Part shown: positions 27,567 through 36,986 of the stretch, one piece after another
Layout of the letters: every line of letters begins with the position of its first letter
Position numbering within the stretch: the first letter of the stretch is position 1
Assembly: GCA_947501005.1 (NCBI GenBank)
Contig: CANMTU010000001.1
Coordinates: forward strand, 2,907,201 to 2,971,200
Direction of reading: 5' to 3'
From: an uncultured Erythrobacter sp.
Lineage (GTDB): Bacteria; Pseudomonadota; Alphaproteobacteria; Sphingomonadales; Sphingomonadaceae
Length of the DNA: 64,000 bases
Translations under genes and position numbers: made by a program
The notes under the pieces: generated by a model
Database searches by the model: none
Told to the model about the DNA's origin: nothing
The model's input: the letters and a program-made list of their open reading frames with translations, nothing else

Positions 27567-27589
27567 GATTAGCCAAGGTGGAGAACGAC

Positions 27590-28249
27590 ATGACAGACAG
27601 AAACGGCCGCGGTTTGGGCGTGGCATTGGCAGGCATCGGGTTGACGCTCGGCACAGTCGCGGTGGGTTCGGTCCTCGCGCATAAGACTCGCAAGGGCAGT
27701 TCGCCGGACGACGCGCCGGATTATACCGGCCGGCGCACCAGCGGCGCCGACGCGATCGGGCGGACGGTGACGATCCGCAAACCGCGCGAGGAGCTTTATC
27801 GCATCTGGCGAGACTTCAAACGCTTGCCCGAATTCATGGAAAACCTCGAACGTATCGACGTATCCGACCAGTCGGCGGGCCGTGCCACCTGGCACATCAA
27901 GGCCCCGGCCGGTCAGACCGTGGCGGTCGAGACCGAGGTGTCCGAAGAGGAAGAGGGCCGTCTGATCGCCTGGCGCTCTGTCGCCGGGTCCGACATCGAG
28001 ACCAGCGGCCGCGTCACCTTCGAGGATGCGCCGGGCGACCGGGGCACGCGGGTCACGCTCGAAATGTCGTACGATCCGCCGGCCGGGGCGCTCGGCCGGG
28101 CGATTGCCAAGCTGTTCCTGCGCGAACCGCAAGTGCAGGCCCGCCACGACCTCAAACGGTTCAAGATGATGATGGAGGCAGGCGAAATCGCGACCTCCGC
28201 CCGAACCAAGGACCAGACCCGCGCCGCGCAACAGGAGAATGCAGCATGA
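27590..28249 (+). CDS. SRPBCC family protein with N-terminal membrane segment
   Basis: 219-aa protein. A short hydrophobic segment (GVALAGIGLTLGTVAVGSVLA) is followed by a START-like SRPBCC/cyclase-dehydrase domain (TIRKPREELYRIWRDFKRLPEF ... AGRATWHIKAPAGQTVAVE). Start at MTDRNG because AAGGTGGAG sits just upstream; the track starts at the GTG within that site. It is the first of three coupled genes (SRPBCC, Zn-ADH, SDR), a set I associate with stress responses in sphingomonads. Confidence 0.82.
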   Translation: MTDRNGRGLGVALAGIGLTLGTVAVGSVLAHKTRKGSSPDDAPDYTGRRTSGADAIGRTVTIRKPREELYRIWRDFKRLPEFMENLERIDVSDQSAGRATWHIKAPAGQTVAVETEVSEEEEGRLIAWRSVAGSDIETSGRVTFEDAPGDRGTRVTLEMSYDPPAGALGRAIAKLFLREPQVQARHDLKRFKMMMEAGEIATSARTKDQTRAAQQENAA

Positions 28250-29433
28250 GAGCCCTTACTTGGCACGGCGCGAAGGATGTTCGCGTGGAAACCGTGGACG
28301 ATCCCGAGATCATCAATTCGCGCGATGCGATCATCAAGATCACCAGCACCGCGATCTGCGGCAGCGACCTCCATCTGTATGACGGGGTGATCCCCGCGGT
28401 GCAGCCGGGCGACGTGCTTGGCCACGAGTTCATGGGCGAGGTGGTCGAGACCGGCCGCGATTCGACCTTGAAGAAAGGGCAGCGCGTCGTCGTGCCGTTC
28501 ACGATTTCGTGCGGCGGGTGCTTCCACTGCAAGATCCAGCAATATTCCTGCTGCGACAATTCCAACCCGGCAGAAAAGCAGGATCTGTCGGCCAGCCTCT
28601 ACGGGCACCCCATGGCGGCCCTGTTCGGCTATTCGCATCTGACGGGCGGCTATTCCGGCGGCCAGGCGGAATATGTCCGCGTGCCGTTTTCCGATGTCGG
28701 CCCGATCGTTGTTCCCGACCATCTGGAGGACGACAAGGTCCTGTTCCTGTCGGACATCCTGCCGACCGGCTGGATGGCGGCCGAGAACGCCGACATCCAG
28801 CCTGACGATACGGTGGCGGTCTGGGGCTGTGGCCCAGTGGGCCTGTTCGCGATCCAGTCGGCCATCGTCATGGGTGCGTCCAAGGTCATCGCCATCGACC
28901 ATTATCCGCATCGGCTCGAACTGGCGAAGCAGCTGGGAGCCGAGATTGTCAATTTCCGCACCAGCGACGTGCGCGAGGCGCTGATGGAAATGAGCGGCGG
29001 GATCGGCGTGGACGCCGTGATCGATGCGGTCGGCATGGAATCGCACGGCTTCGCGGTCGACAACATGATCGACGTGGTGAAGCAGAAGGTCGGCATGGGC
29101 GCCGACCGGGCGAGCGCGCTGAAGCAGGCGATCCTCGCGGTGCGGTTCGGCGGCAAGGTGTCGATCCCCGGTGTCTATGGCGGCATGACCGACAAATGGC
29201 CGCTCGGCGCGATGATGGAGAAGGGGCTGCAACTTCGCGGCGGCCAGACCCATGTGCAGAAATACACCAAGGACCTGCTGGCCAAGATCGAGGACGGCAC
29301 CCTCGATACGACCTTCCTTATCAGCCACCGCCTTCCGCTCGAGGATGCGGCGCGGGGGTACAAGAACTTCAAGGAGCAACAGGACAGCTGGACCAAGGTC
29401 GTCCTCAAACCCGATATGGAGCAAGCCGCGTGA
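28246..29433 (+). CDS. Zinc-dependent alcohol dehydrogenase (formaldehyde dehydrogenase-like)
   Basis: 395-aa medium-chain dehydrogenase. Catalytic zinc region CGSDLHLYDGVIPAVQPGDVLGHEFMGE, structural-zinc cysteines in ISCGGCFHCKIQQYSCCDN, and NAD binding in VAVWGCGPVGLFAIQ. Its pattern matches glutathione-dependent formaldehyde dehydrogenase-like proteins, but the substrate is not predictable. ATGA overlap with the SRPBCC gene and GTGA overlap with the SDR. Confidence 0.88.
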   Translation: MRALTWHGAKDVRVETVDDPEIINSRDAIIKITSTAICGSDLHLYDGVIPAVQPGDVLGHEFMGEVVETGRDSTLKKGQRVVVPFTISCGGCFHCKIQQYSCCDNSNPAEKQDLSASLYGHPMAALFGYSHLTGGYSGGQAEYVRVPFSDVGPIVVPDHLEDDKVLFLSDILPTGWMAAENADIQPDDTVAVWGCGPVGLFAIQSAIVMGASKVIAIDHYPHRLELAKQLGAEIVNFRTSDVREALMEMSGGIGVDAVIDAVGMESHGFAVDNMIDVVKQKVGMGADRASALKQAILAVRFGGKVSIPGVYGGMTDKWPLGAMMEKGLQLRGGQTHVQKYTKDLLAKIEDGTLDTTFLISHRLPLEDAARGYKNFKEQQDSWTKVVLKPDMEQAA

Positions 29434-30239
29434 CCAACAAGATCGAGAAACTGCATGGCTTCGCGGTGATAACCGGTGCCTCTTCGGGGATCGGGCTGGA
29501 ACTGGCCAAACTGGCGGCGGCCGATGGCTGCGACGTGCTGCTGGTGGCCGACCGCGACTTGAGCGCGGGGGAGGCGGCGGCGCGGCAGGCAGGCGCCGCC
29601 AGCGTCGAGACGCTGCAATGCGATCTCGGCACGCGCGAGGGTATCGAAGATGTGGTCGCGAAGATCGGCGGACGCCCGGTCGACGTGCTGATGGCGAATG
29701 CCGGGCATGGGCAGGGCGGCGCGTTCCTCGATCAGCAATGGGACGATATCTCGCACGTGATCGATACCAACGTGAAAGGCACCGTCTCGCTGATCCACAA
29801 GCTCGGCCAGCAGATGCGCAGCCGCAATGCCGGGCGCATTCTGGTGACGGGCTCCATCGCCGACCACCTGCCGGGCGCGTTCCAGCTCGTCTACAATTCG
29901 ACCAAGGCCTTCATCGACGATTTCTGCGTCGGCCTGCACAACGAGCTGAAGGAAACCGACGTCGTCATTACCTGCCTGCTGCCGGGCGTAACCGATACGC
30001 AATTCTTCAAACGCGCCGACATGGAGAACACCGAAGCCGGCGATCAGGCGGCGGAAGGCAAGGCCGCCGATCCCGCCAAGGTGGCGAAGGATGGCTACGA
30101 AGCCTTGCTCGACGGTGACACGCAGATCGTGAGCGGGTTCATGAACAAGGTGCAGACGCTGTTCGCGGACATCCTGCCCGACGACATGGTGGCGCAGATG
30201 CACCGCAAGCTGGCGAAACCCAAGACGCACGACGCCTGA
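29430..30239 (+). CDS. Short-chain dehydrogenase/reductase
   Basis: 269-aa classical SDR. The cofactor motif is AVITGASSGIGLELAKLA, the structural motif is NAG (MANAGHG), and the catalytic Tyr-Lys is YNSTKAF with Ser in TGSIADH. It begins with GTG overlapping the ADH stop. A strong hairpin follows 14 bases after its stop. Substrate unknown. Confidence 0.88.
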   Translation: MTNKIEKLHGFAVITGASSGIGLELAKLAAADGCDVLLVADRDLSAGEAAARQAGAASVETLQCDLGTREGIEDVVAKIGGRPVDVLMANAGHGQGGAFLDQQWDDISHVIDTNVKGTVSLIHKLGQQMRSRNAGRILVTGSIADHLPGAFQLVYNSTKAFIDDFCVGLHNELKETDVVITCLLPGVTDTQFFKRADMENTEAGDQAAEGKAADPAKVAKDGYEALLDGDTQIVSGFMNKVQTLFADILPDDMVAQMHRKLAKPKTHDA

Positions 30240-30252
30240 CGGCTTCTCGGAC

Positions 30253-30283
30253 GATGCCCCCTCTGCGGTAAGGAGGGGGCATC
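30253..30283. terminator. Hairpin terminator after the SDR gene
   Basis: Perfect 11-base stem GATGCCCCCTC/GAGGGGGCATC with a 9-base loop, between convergent genes. It lacks a T tract but is well placed to stop plus-strand transcription. Confidence 0.65.
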
Positions 30284-30316
30284 GGTCCGGCGGTGTGGCG
30301 AGGGCCTTGCTTCTTA

Positions 30317-30347
30317 GCCGGTTTGCCCCTGCACGTGGCAAACCGGC
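30317..30347. terminator. Hairpin between convergent genes, likely for the protease operon
   Basis: Perfect 11-base stem GCCGGTTTGCC/GGCAAACCGGC with a 9-base loop, 26 bases past the stop of the minus-strand metalloprotease. It is the second hairpin in this convergent gap. Confidence 0.6.
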
Positions 30348-30372
30348 GTTGGTTCTTAGAAGCGGAGGGCCT

Positions 30373-33078
30373 TCAAAGTACGTATCCGTCCAGGCCGCCG
30401 ATCGTATCCAGCGGGATCGCCGCCAGGTCCGCCGGGGCGGGCGCGGTTGCGATATCGCCGGTCTGGAATGCGGCGGCGGTCGCTTTCGCATCGAGCGGCT
30501 CGGCCGTATTGGCGAACCAGTCGACGAACGTCTCCTCGCCTGCTCCGTAGCCGGTCAAAAATTCGCGCACCTGCGCTTCCGACCGATAGTTGGCGTCGCG
30601 CATATTGCCAGCTACTGGCATATAAGCATCGAGGTACGCCGCCCCATCGCTCGGCGCGAAATCAACCTCATGTAAGCCGTTGCGAAGGTAGTTGCTGGAA
30701 TCTGCAACGCGGTTGATGTTGGCGGCGAACAGATCGTTCTGGAACAGAGTTCGGCTATCGAAGTCGCCGCGCGCGTGCCGCGGCCCGCTTGACGCCAGAG
30801 GATCGAAGTGGATGTCGGGCAATCGGGTTTCCCCGCGCAACCCGAAATCCGAGAAAATGGAATGATTTTCGCGCACCCCCATAGTTGCGAAGCGGCCAAT
30901 ACTGGCATTGACGAACAGTTGGTCGCTATTCCGATCGCCGTTGCCGTCGGTCGCGGCGATCCACTGCCAGCCGCCGTTTCCGCCATATCCGCCATACCTG
31001 TTACCGTCAAAATCGCGAATGTACCCCACGACCGCCCGAAAGGTCGTCGCATCGCTGCTGCCGATATGCGGGTGAAGACGAGCCGTCATGTCGTCGAACC
31101 GGACGTATTCGATGTTATCGAGGTAATCGATACCGTCCGCCCCGACGACCCGATAAGCGCCCATGCCGATATGTTCGATGGTGGTTGAAGCCATCCTGCC
31201 TGAGAATACCGCGATATCGACGCCGTCGCCGCCTTCCATCCGGTCGTCACCGCCATTGCCTCTCAGCACATTGTCGAACCCGTTACCGAACAGGAAGTCG
31301 GCGCCCGATCCGCCCACGGCATTCTCGATGACGGTGCCGCGCGCGATGCTCATATTGCCGATGCTGCCACCGACATTCGAGAAGGTCTCGGGATTAAGAT
31401 CGATCCGCTGGGCGGCTGAGAAGCTCGAATAGTCAAGCGTGTCGATGCCGCCGTGATCGACGATGGTAAAGGCGAGCAGCCGCCCATCGGCATCGGTCGC
31501 GTTCGGGCCGACGCCATAGACGTCGCGCCCGCTGGTGTTGCCGACGCCATAGACCGTATCGCCCGTGCGGGTAGTGGCGGCGACGCCGTACAGCGTCTGA
31601 ATGGCGACGATATCCGCCCCCATCGGGGTGATCGCCTCGGCCCGAGTGAAGCCCTGATTGCTGAAGAAACTGTTCTCGTGCTGGTCGAAATACGACATGA
31701 TCGTCGTCGCCCAGGCGTCGTTGAGATAGGATGCGTCCTGCGTGTAATCCGCGTCCGAATTGTAGTTGCCCGCATGGCCGAGGCCGAGGGCGTGGCCGAT
31801 CTCGTGCAGGTAGGTCTGGAAGGAATAGCTGTCGATCGTGGTGCCGTAAGACGACAGCCAGCTGGTCGATACGTTGATCTGCGAGCTGACGATGTTGTCG
31901 CCGCGCCGGGTGCTGGTGGCGAACGCCCCGTCGGCATTGTCGTCGAACACGATCTGGCCGCCCGCGGTGACCGGGTTGAAGGCGATGCCCAGAACATCGG
32001 ACCACAGATCGAGCGCCCGCGTCGCCAGGAACCGGCCGTCCGCCGTGAGCGCCTCGATGTTGTAGGTGATCGATCCGCCGGGCGTCACGTCGAAATGCCG
32101 CGCGTACGAGGCGCCGCCCCAATATCCCGCGATCAGCTGATCGGCGATCTCGTCGTTGCTGAAGGCGCGCAAGGGCTCCGCCACGGCGGCCTGGACCTGG
32201 TACGCTCCGCTCTCGGATTCCGCCCAGCCGCCGACATCGAGAAAATAGGTCCCCGATTCCGCCGCCGTGAACCGGAGCCCGGAATAGGTGCCCGAACTGT
32301 CGTCGTTGAAGGCGAGGAAGGCGCCGGATGCAGTGCGCACCGTCAGGGTGGTATCCGCGTCGGTCGACGCGTTGGCGGTCGCGGTCGTTGTGAAGCTGTA
32401 GGTCTGCCCGGCCTCGAGCGTGACGCGGTACCAGTCATGATCGCCGGTTTGATCGAGCGTCCCCATGGTCGCCCCCGCACCCAAGGTCAGGCCGGCGGTC
32501 GATGACGCGGTGCCGGCAACGCCATCGGCAAGCGGTCTCGAACTGGACAGCAGATAGCCGCCGGTCGAGGCGGCGTATCCGGTAACGTCGAGATAGAAAG
32601 TCCCGCTGGCAGTCGGCGTATAGACGATTTCCGACCCGAGAAAGCTTCCGATCGCGTCGTCGTTGCTGGCGATCTGAACACCGCCGTCACTGCGCAGCGT
32701 CAGGACGCTGTCTTGAAGATCCGCATTGTCGGTCAGCGTGCGGGGAAGGACCGAGAAGATGTAGGTCTGGCCGGCGGTAAGACTGATCGCGAACCAGTCG
32801 CTGTCGCCGATCGTATCGATCGCGTTGTCGACATACGATCCCGGCTCGAGGCGATAGCCTGTGGTGGCATTGCCGGGCACCGCGTCGAGACTGGATACCG
32901 TGCCATCGCCCGCTTGGGCATGTTTCAGCCCGCAAACGGCGCAGACGTGATCGGGCTGCGCGAGCGGCGCGACCTTCGCGGTGTCGATCGCCGAATCGAA
33001 GGTCAGGTCGCCCGCCTCCAATTGCAGCATAGCGTCCAGCGTATCGCGATCAGCGTCGCGCAACCGTCCGATGTCCAT
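30373..33078 (-). CDS. Secreted serralysin-like M10 metallopeptidase with PPC and RTX regions
   Basis: 901-aa exoprotease. Two PPC-type beta domains lie at about 70-180 and 190-300 (both show YFLD/YLDV...GGY endings). A zinc metalloprotease domain follows, with HEIGHALGLGH at 425-435 and a Met-turn IMSYFD near 460. RTX-like repeats come next (GGSGADFLFGNGFDNVLRG, about 600-640), then a ~250-residue tail containing DGNGDRNSDQLF, a block I recall at the ends of other sphingomonad RTX proteins. No Sec signal is visible, as expected for type I secretion, but no type I exporter is in the window. It follows a lipoprotein gene by 15 bases. Confidence 0.9.
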   Translation of the reverse strand: MDIGRLRDADRDTLDAMLQLEAGDLTFDSAIDTAKVAPLAQPDHVCAVCGLKHAQAGDGTVSSLDAVPGNATTGYRLEPGSYVDNAIDTIGDSDWFAISLTAGQTYIFSVLPRTLTDNADLQDSVLTLRSDGGVQIASNDDAIGSFLGSEIVYTPTASGTFYLDVTGYAASTGGYLLSSSRPLADGVAGTASSTAGLTLGAGATMGTLDQTGDHDWYRVTLEAGQTYSFTTTATANASTDADTTLTVRTASGAFLAFNDDSSGTYSGLRFTAAESGTYFLDVGGWAESESGAYQVQAAVAEPLRAFSNDEIADQLIAGYWGGASYARHFDVTPGGSITYNIEALTADGRFLATRALDLWSDVLGIAFNPVTAGGQIVFDDNADGAFATSTRRGDNIVSSQINVSTSWLSSYGTTIDSYSFQTYLHEIGHALGLGHAGNYNSDADYTQDASYLNDAWATTIMSYFDQHENSFFSNQGFTRAEAITPMGADIVAIQTLYGVAATTRTGDTVYGVGNTSGRDVYGVGPNATDADGRLLAFTIVDHGGIDTLDYSSFSAAQRIDLNPETFSNVGGSIGNMSIARGTVIENAVGGSGADFLFGNGFDNVLRGNGGDDRMEGGDGVDIAVFSGRMASTTIEHIGMGAYRVVGADGIDYLDNIEYVRFDDMTARLHPHIGSSDATTFRAVVGYIRDFDGNRYGGYGGNGGWQWIAATDGNGDRNSDQLFVNASIGRFATMGVRENHSIFSDFGLRGETRLPDIHFDPLASSGPRHARGDFDSRTLFQNDLFAANINRVADSSNYLRNGLHEVDFAPSDGAAYLDAYMPVAGNMRDANYRSEAQVREFLTGYGAGEETFVDWFANTAEPLDAKATAAAFQTGDIATAPAPADLAAIPLDTIGGLDGYVL

Positions 33079-33093
33079 GTCCGTCGTACCCCT

Positions 33094-33522
33094 TCACGAT
33101 CCGCCGGCTTGCGGCGCGGCGCGATCGGCGCCGTTATGGTCAAGTAACAATAGCGCCACCGCCTGCGCGAGTCGCTCGATATCGCTCCGCTCCAGCGCCC
33201 GATCCATCGCATCGACCGCGACCGGGGGAAAGTGCGAAGCGCGCCGCGTGTCCCGAAAGGAAACTGTCGCGGTGATCGTTCCCTTGCCTGAAACGGAAAG
33301 GTCGAACGCATGATCCGCGGCGATATCCGCCCGCCCCGCCTCGCCGAGCGTCGCGGAAAGGCTTGCCATGAAGCGATCGCAAGCCTCACCGGCGGACAGG
33401 CCCGCCGCGCGAAACCCCTCGCTTGCCCGGCATTGGGGTTCGGCACCGTCGATGGCAACGCATCCCGACACCATCAGGAAAAGCGCAATGCAGCCATACA
33501 GGAATTCCCAAAGCCCGTTCAT
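33094..33522 (-). CDS. Putative lipoprotein upstream of the metalloprotease
   Basis: 142-aa protein with a hydrophobic N terminus and a lipobox-like LMVSGC near residue 21, then a mature region with CRASEGFRAAGLSAGEACDRF. It has no recognised domain. Fifteen bases separate it from the protease, so they are probably co-transcribed. In Pseudomonas/Serratia systems a small periplasmic inhibitor sits beside the serralysin; whether this is such an inhibitor is speculation. Confidence 0.65.
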   Translation of the reverse strand: MNGLWEFLYGCIALFLMVSGCVAIDGAEPQCRASEGFRAAGLSAGEACDRFMASLSATLGEAGRADIAADHAFDLSVSGKGTITATVSFRDTRRASHFPPVAVDAMDRALERSDIERLAQAVALLLLDHNGADRAAPQAGGS

Positions 33523-33840
33523 TGGAAAGCCCTATTGCGCCGCAGCTTAACTGTCCGTGACGGATTCGATGAGGATTTGTCGGTACTCTCTTAACGTGAA
33601 GAAGCGGAGTGTGACGCGGTTCGTCGCTCAGGATGGTCGGACCGATGACTGTAAGGTCGGCGTCGAGCAGGACACCGGCAATCCCGCCAAGGAGCCCGGC
33701 TCGCACCGCGCAATTTTCGAATCCGATTGGGCGGGCAGCGAGACTCTGATGTGGATGTATATGCAGATATTGACCATCAACAGTATCCCACGGACAGTCG
33801 CACATCCTAAAACGGGGGCGCTCTCACTCCGTCATGGTGC
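33523..33840. other. Gene-free stretch between the protease operon and the TetR gene
   Basis: About 318 bases. Overlapping frames on both strands look like shadows. It must hold the promoter of the lipoprotein-protease operon, but I see no convincing boxes. Confidence 0.5.
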
Positions 33841-34494
33841 TTATAGGCTGGGCTCCGAGGCCGGCGCCGCGATGCCGCTGCGAAGCAATTCCTCGACTGC
33901 GCCGGCAATCTCTGCGCTCGGGCGCGAATCCTCCCAGACGCCGTACCGCAAGCCGAGAAAGACGTTCATCCCCATGATCGCCCAGGCGCGGACCTCGTTG
34001 TCGCCCGGCGTGACGATCTGCGCGGCGACGCTCTGATCGAGACGGGCCGCGATGCGGGCGGCTGCGCCCTCGTAGTGCGCCCGGTAGCTGGCGGGATCGG
34101 CGAATTCCGCCTCATCGATGATCCGGTAGATCGCCTTGTTGTGGCGTGCGAAATCGAGAAAAGCAATCAGGACATCCCGCTCGCGATCGACCCCGCCTGA
34201 ACCGGGCGGTACTGCCGCCGCAGCGGTTCTGGCGACCGCCTCGCTCATATCCTGTACCAGCGCCGAGAAGATGGCCTCCTTGCTGTCGAAATAGGTATAG
34301 AAACTGCCGAGTGCGGTGCCCGCCCGGCGGGTGATGTCGCTGATCGACGCTTCATAGAAACCCCGGTCTCCGAACTCCTTGGCTGCTGCGTCGAGGAGCT
34401 TGCGCATGGTCGCCCGGCCGCGAGCCGTCCGCGGTTCCTTGCCGGGGCTGGCGGTTTGCATGGCCAGTGAATCGGGTCGTTTCGTTGTTGCCAT
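33841..34494 (-). CDS. TetR/AcrR family transcriptional regulator
   Basis: 217-aa regulator. The N-terminal helix-turn-helix reads ASISDITRRAGTALGSFYTYFDSKEAIF, typical of TetR. The C-terminal ligand domain is not assignable. It is divergent from the TonB-dependent receptor, which it probably controls together with itself; the gap contains a short inverted repeat. Confidence 0.9.
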   Translation of the reverse strand: MATTKRPDSLAMQTASPGKEPRTARGRATMRKLLDAAAKEFGDRGFYEASISDITRRAGTALGSFYTYFDSKEAIFSALVQDMSEAVARTAAAAVPPGSGGVDRERDVLIAFLDFARHNKAIYRIIDEAEFADPASYRAHYEGAAARIAARLDQSVAAQIVTPGDNEVRAWAIMGMNVFLGLRYGVWEDSRPSAEIAGAVEELLRSGIAAPASEPSL

Positions 34495-34518
34495 CGTGTC
34501 ACGTCAGCTAAGCGAACC

Positions 34519-34533
34519 TTGCGTTACGCGCAA
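34519..34533. promoter_or_regulatory. Possible TetR operator
   Basis: TTGCG-5-CGCAA inverted repeat in the divergent gap between the tetR-like gene and the TonB receptor. It is short, so support is only positional. Confidence 0.3.
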
Positions 34534-34616
34534 ATCGAAAGTTGAAACCCGGTTCATCTTACAATATCAGGAGGACAAGCGTGGATCGATAGCGGGCGCA
34601 CGAGGAGAGAAATGCA

Positions 34617-36986
34617 ATGATCAGGTTCACTGGTACTGTCAGCGCGTTGGGCATCGTCGCGCCGTTCACATGGGCCGCACTCGCTACCCCGGCACTCGCG
34701 CAGGAAGCCGAACCTGTCCAAACGACCGCGGAGGTGAGCGAGACCGAAGCGACAGACGGGATCATTATCGTTACCGCCCGCCGCCGCGAGGAAAGCCTTC
34801 TCGATGTGCCGATCGCGGTCACCGCTTTCAGCGGCGAGGCTCTGGAGCAGGCGGGGGCGATCGACATTACCGATATCGCGCAGGTTACCCCGAACACCAC
34901 GCTCGAGGCGTCACGCGGTACCAACTCGACCCTCACCGCCTTCATTCGCGGCGTCGGCCAGCAGGATCCCGTCTCCGGCTTCGAACAGGGGGTGGGCATT
35001 TATCTCGACGACGTTTATCTGAACCGCCCCCAGGCTGCCGTGCTCGATATCTACGACGTCGAGCGGATCGAGGTGCTGCGTGGACCTCAGGGCACCCTCT
35101 ATGGTCGCAACACGATCGGCGGCGCGGTGAAATACGTCACCCGCAACCTCCCGCAAGAGTTTTCGCTACGGGCCCGGGCGACTTATGGCACGTACGACCA
35201 GCTCGACGGCGTGTTGAGCGTATCGGCTCCTCTCAGCGATATCGTCCGGATCGGCGGCGCGGTCGCGAAACTGACCCGCGACGGCTTCGGCGAAAACCTG
35301 ACGACCGGCCTCGACAATTACGACAAGGACGTCTTCGGAGCCCGCGCGACAGTCGAGTTGGGCGGCTATGACGAGCCGGTCCTGGTTCGGATTTCCGGCG
35401 ACTACACCAAGGATGACAGCAATCCGCGTGGCGGGCATCGTCTCATCCCCGGCCTGGCGAGCGGTGCGCCGGTGCTCGACGACGTCTTCGACACGCGCGG
35501 CGGCCTCGTCGATCCCGAACAATCGGTCGAGGGTTACGGTCTGGCGATGAATATCAGCGCCGAACTCACCGACACTCTTACGCTGCGCTCGATCAGCGCC
35601 TGGCGCAAGGACGACACCTACACGCCGATCGATTTCGACGCGTTGCCTGCAGTTGATGTCGATGTGCCCGGCATCTATCTCAATGAACAGATCAGCCAGG
35701 AATTCCAGCTGCTTTACGAAGGCGATCAATTGTCGGGGCTGGTCGGTTTCTATTACCTCGATGCTACCGCCGACACGCTGTTCGACGTTCGTATCTTCAA
35801 CACCTTCGCCGGCCTGACCGCGTTCACCCAGGCCGATGTCGACACCCAGACCTATGCGGTCTTCGCCGACTTCACCTATGATCTGACCGACCGGTTGAGC
35901 CTGTCGGTCGGCGGCCGCTATACCTGGGACGAGCGGACGGCCAGCATCCTTCGGCAGAATTATCTCGGCGGCGGATCGCCTGTCTTCGGTGGGGCGGGCG
36001 TGCCGTTCGGAGCGCCCGGTACCAATTTCGACGGTAGTCGCGAGTTCAGGAAATTCACGCCCCGCGCTTCGGTCAGCTTTCAGCCGACGCCCGACCACAA
36101 TCTTTACGCCAGCTTTTCGCAAGGGTTCAAAGGCGGCGGGTTCGACCCGCGCGGAGTCGGCGTCAACGCACCCGACCTCGATGACAACGGCGCTCGCAGC
36201 GACGATGAGGTCGCGGCATTTCTCAGCTTCGCCCCCGAGCAGGTCGACAGCTACGAACTGGGATACAAGGGCAGCTTGATGAACGACGCGCTCTATCTGG
36301 CGGCGGCGGCATTCTATGCCGATTACACCGATGTACAGATCCCGGGTTCGGTCGCGTGCGAGGTGGGCGGAATACCCAGCTTTTGCGGGGTCGTCTCGAA
36401 TGCCGGCGGAGCCACGTTCAAGGGGCTTGAGCTCGAAACCACGGCACGGCTTGGCCGGGACCTGATGAGCCTGGGCGACCGGCTTTCGTTGTCGCTCACC
36501 GGCGGCTTCATCGATGCCGAGTACACCGAATACATCACCAATATCGGCGGGGTCCCGACTGATGTGGCCGACTTTCGAGAAGTGCAGAACACGCCCAAAT
36601 ACACCGGCAGCGCGACGCTCGCCTACTCGACCCCGGCGGGTGCGGGCGATCTCGATTTCTCGACCACCCTTTCCTATCGCTCCAAAACCTACCAGTTCGA
36701 AATTCCCAACCCCTATATCGACCAGGACGGCTACGCCCTGCTCGATGCGAACCTCGTCTACTCCGCGCCTGGCCAAGCATGGAGCATCGGGCTTCACGGT
36801 CGCAATCTGACCGACAAGGAATACAAGACGTCAGGTTACACCTTCATCGGTGCCGATCCGGTGACCGGTGCGATACCCCTGCGCCCGAACGGTTTCCCCG
36901 CCCCAACGCTGGGCACCGAAGGCACGCTGACTGCCTTCTACGGTAACCCACGCCAAGTGTTCCTCACCGGTACGATCCGCTTCTGA
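34617..36986 (+). CDS. TonB-dependent receptor
   Basis: 789-aa outer-membrane active transporter. Signal peptide ending in ATPALAQ (about 29 aa), TonB-box-like segment DGIIIVTARRREESLLDVP, plug domain (IYLDDVYLNRPQAAVLDIYD and RIEVLRGPQGTLYGRNTIGG), and a beta-barrel ending in phenylalanine (GTIRF). It is the sphingomonad class often used for aromatic or complex organic substrates. It begins the accessory cluster and is divergent from a TetR regulator. Confidence 0.93.
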   Translation: MIRFTGTVSALGIVAPFTWAALATPALAQEAEPVQTTAEVSETEATDGIIIVTARRREESLLDVPIAVTAFSGEALEQAGAIDITDIAQVTPNTTLEASRGTNSTLTAFIRGVGQQDPVSGFEQGVGIYLDDVYLNRPQAAVLDIYDVERIEVLRGPQGTLYGRNTIGGAVKYVTRNLPQEFSLRARATYGTYDQLDGVLSVSAPLSDIVRIGGAVAKLTRDGFGENLTTGLDNYDKDVFGARATVELGGYDEPVLVRISGDYTKDDSNPRGGHRLIPGLASGAPVLDDVFDTRGGLVDPEQSVEGYGLAMNISAELTDTLTLRSISAWRKDDTYTPIDFDALPAVDVDVPGIYLNEQISQEFQLLYEGDQLSGLVGFYYLDATADTLFDVRIFNTFAGLTAFTQADVDTQTYAVFADFTYDLTDRLSLSVGGRYTWDERTASILRQNYLGGGSPVFGGAGVPFGAPGTNFDGSREFRKFTPRASVSFQPTPDHNLYASFSQGFKGGGFDPRGVGVNAPDLDDNGARSDDEVAAFLSFAPEQVDSYELGYKGSLMNDALYLAAAAFYADYTDVQIPGSVACEVGGIPSFCGVVSNAGGATFKGLELETTARLGRDLMSLGDRLSLSLTGGFIDAEYTEYITNIGGVPTDVADFREVQNTPKYTGSATLAYSTPAGAGDLDFSTTLSYRSKTYQFEIPNPYIDQDGYALLDANLVYSAPGQAWSIGLHGRNLTDKEYKTSGYTFIGADPVTGAIPLRPNGFPAPTLGTEGTLTAFYGNPRQVFLTGTIRF

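Noticed and set aside
31453-32505. 350-codon plus-strand ORF opposite the metalloprotease
   Set aside because: Antisense to a protease with clear zinc motif; no domain seen.
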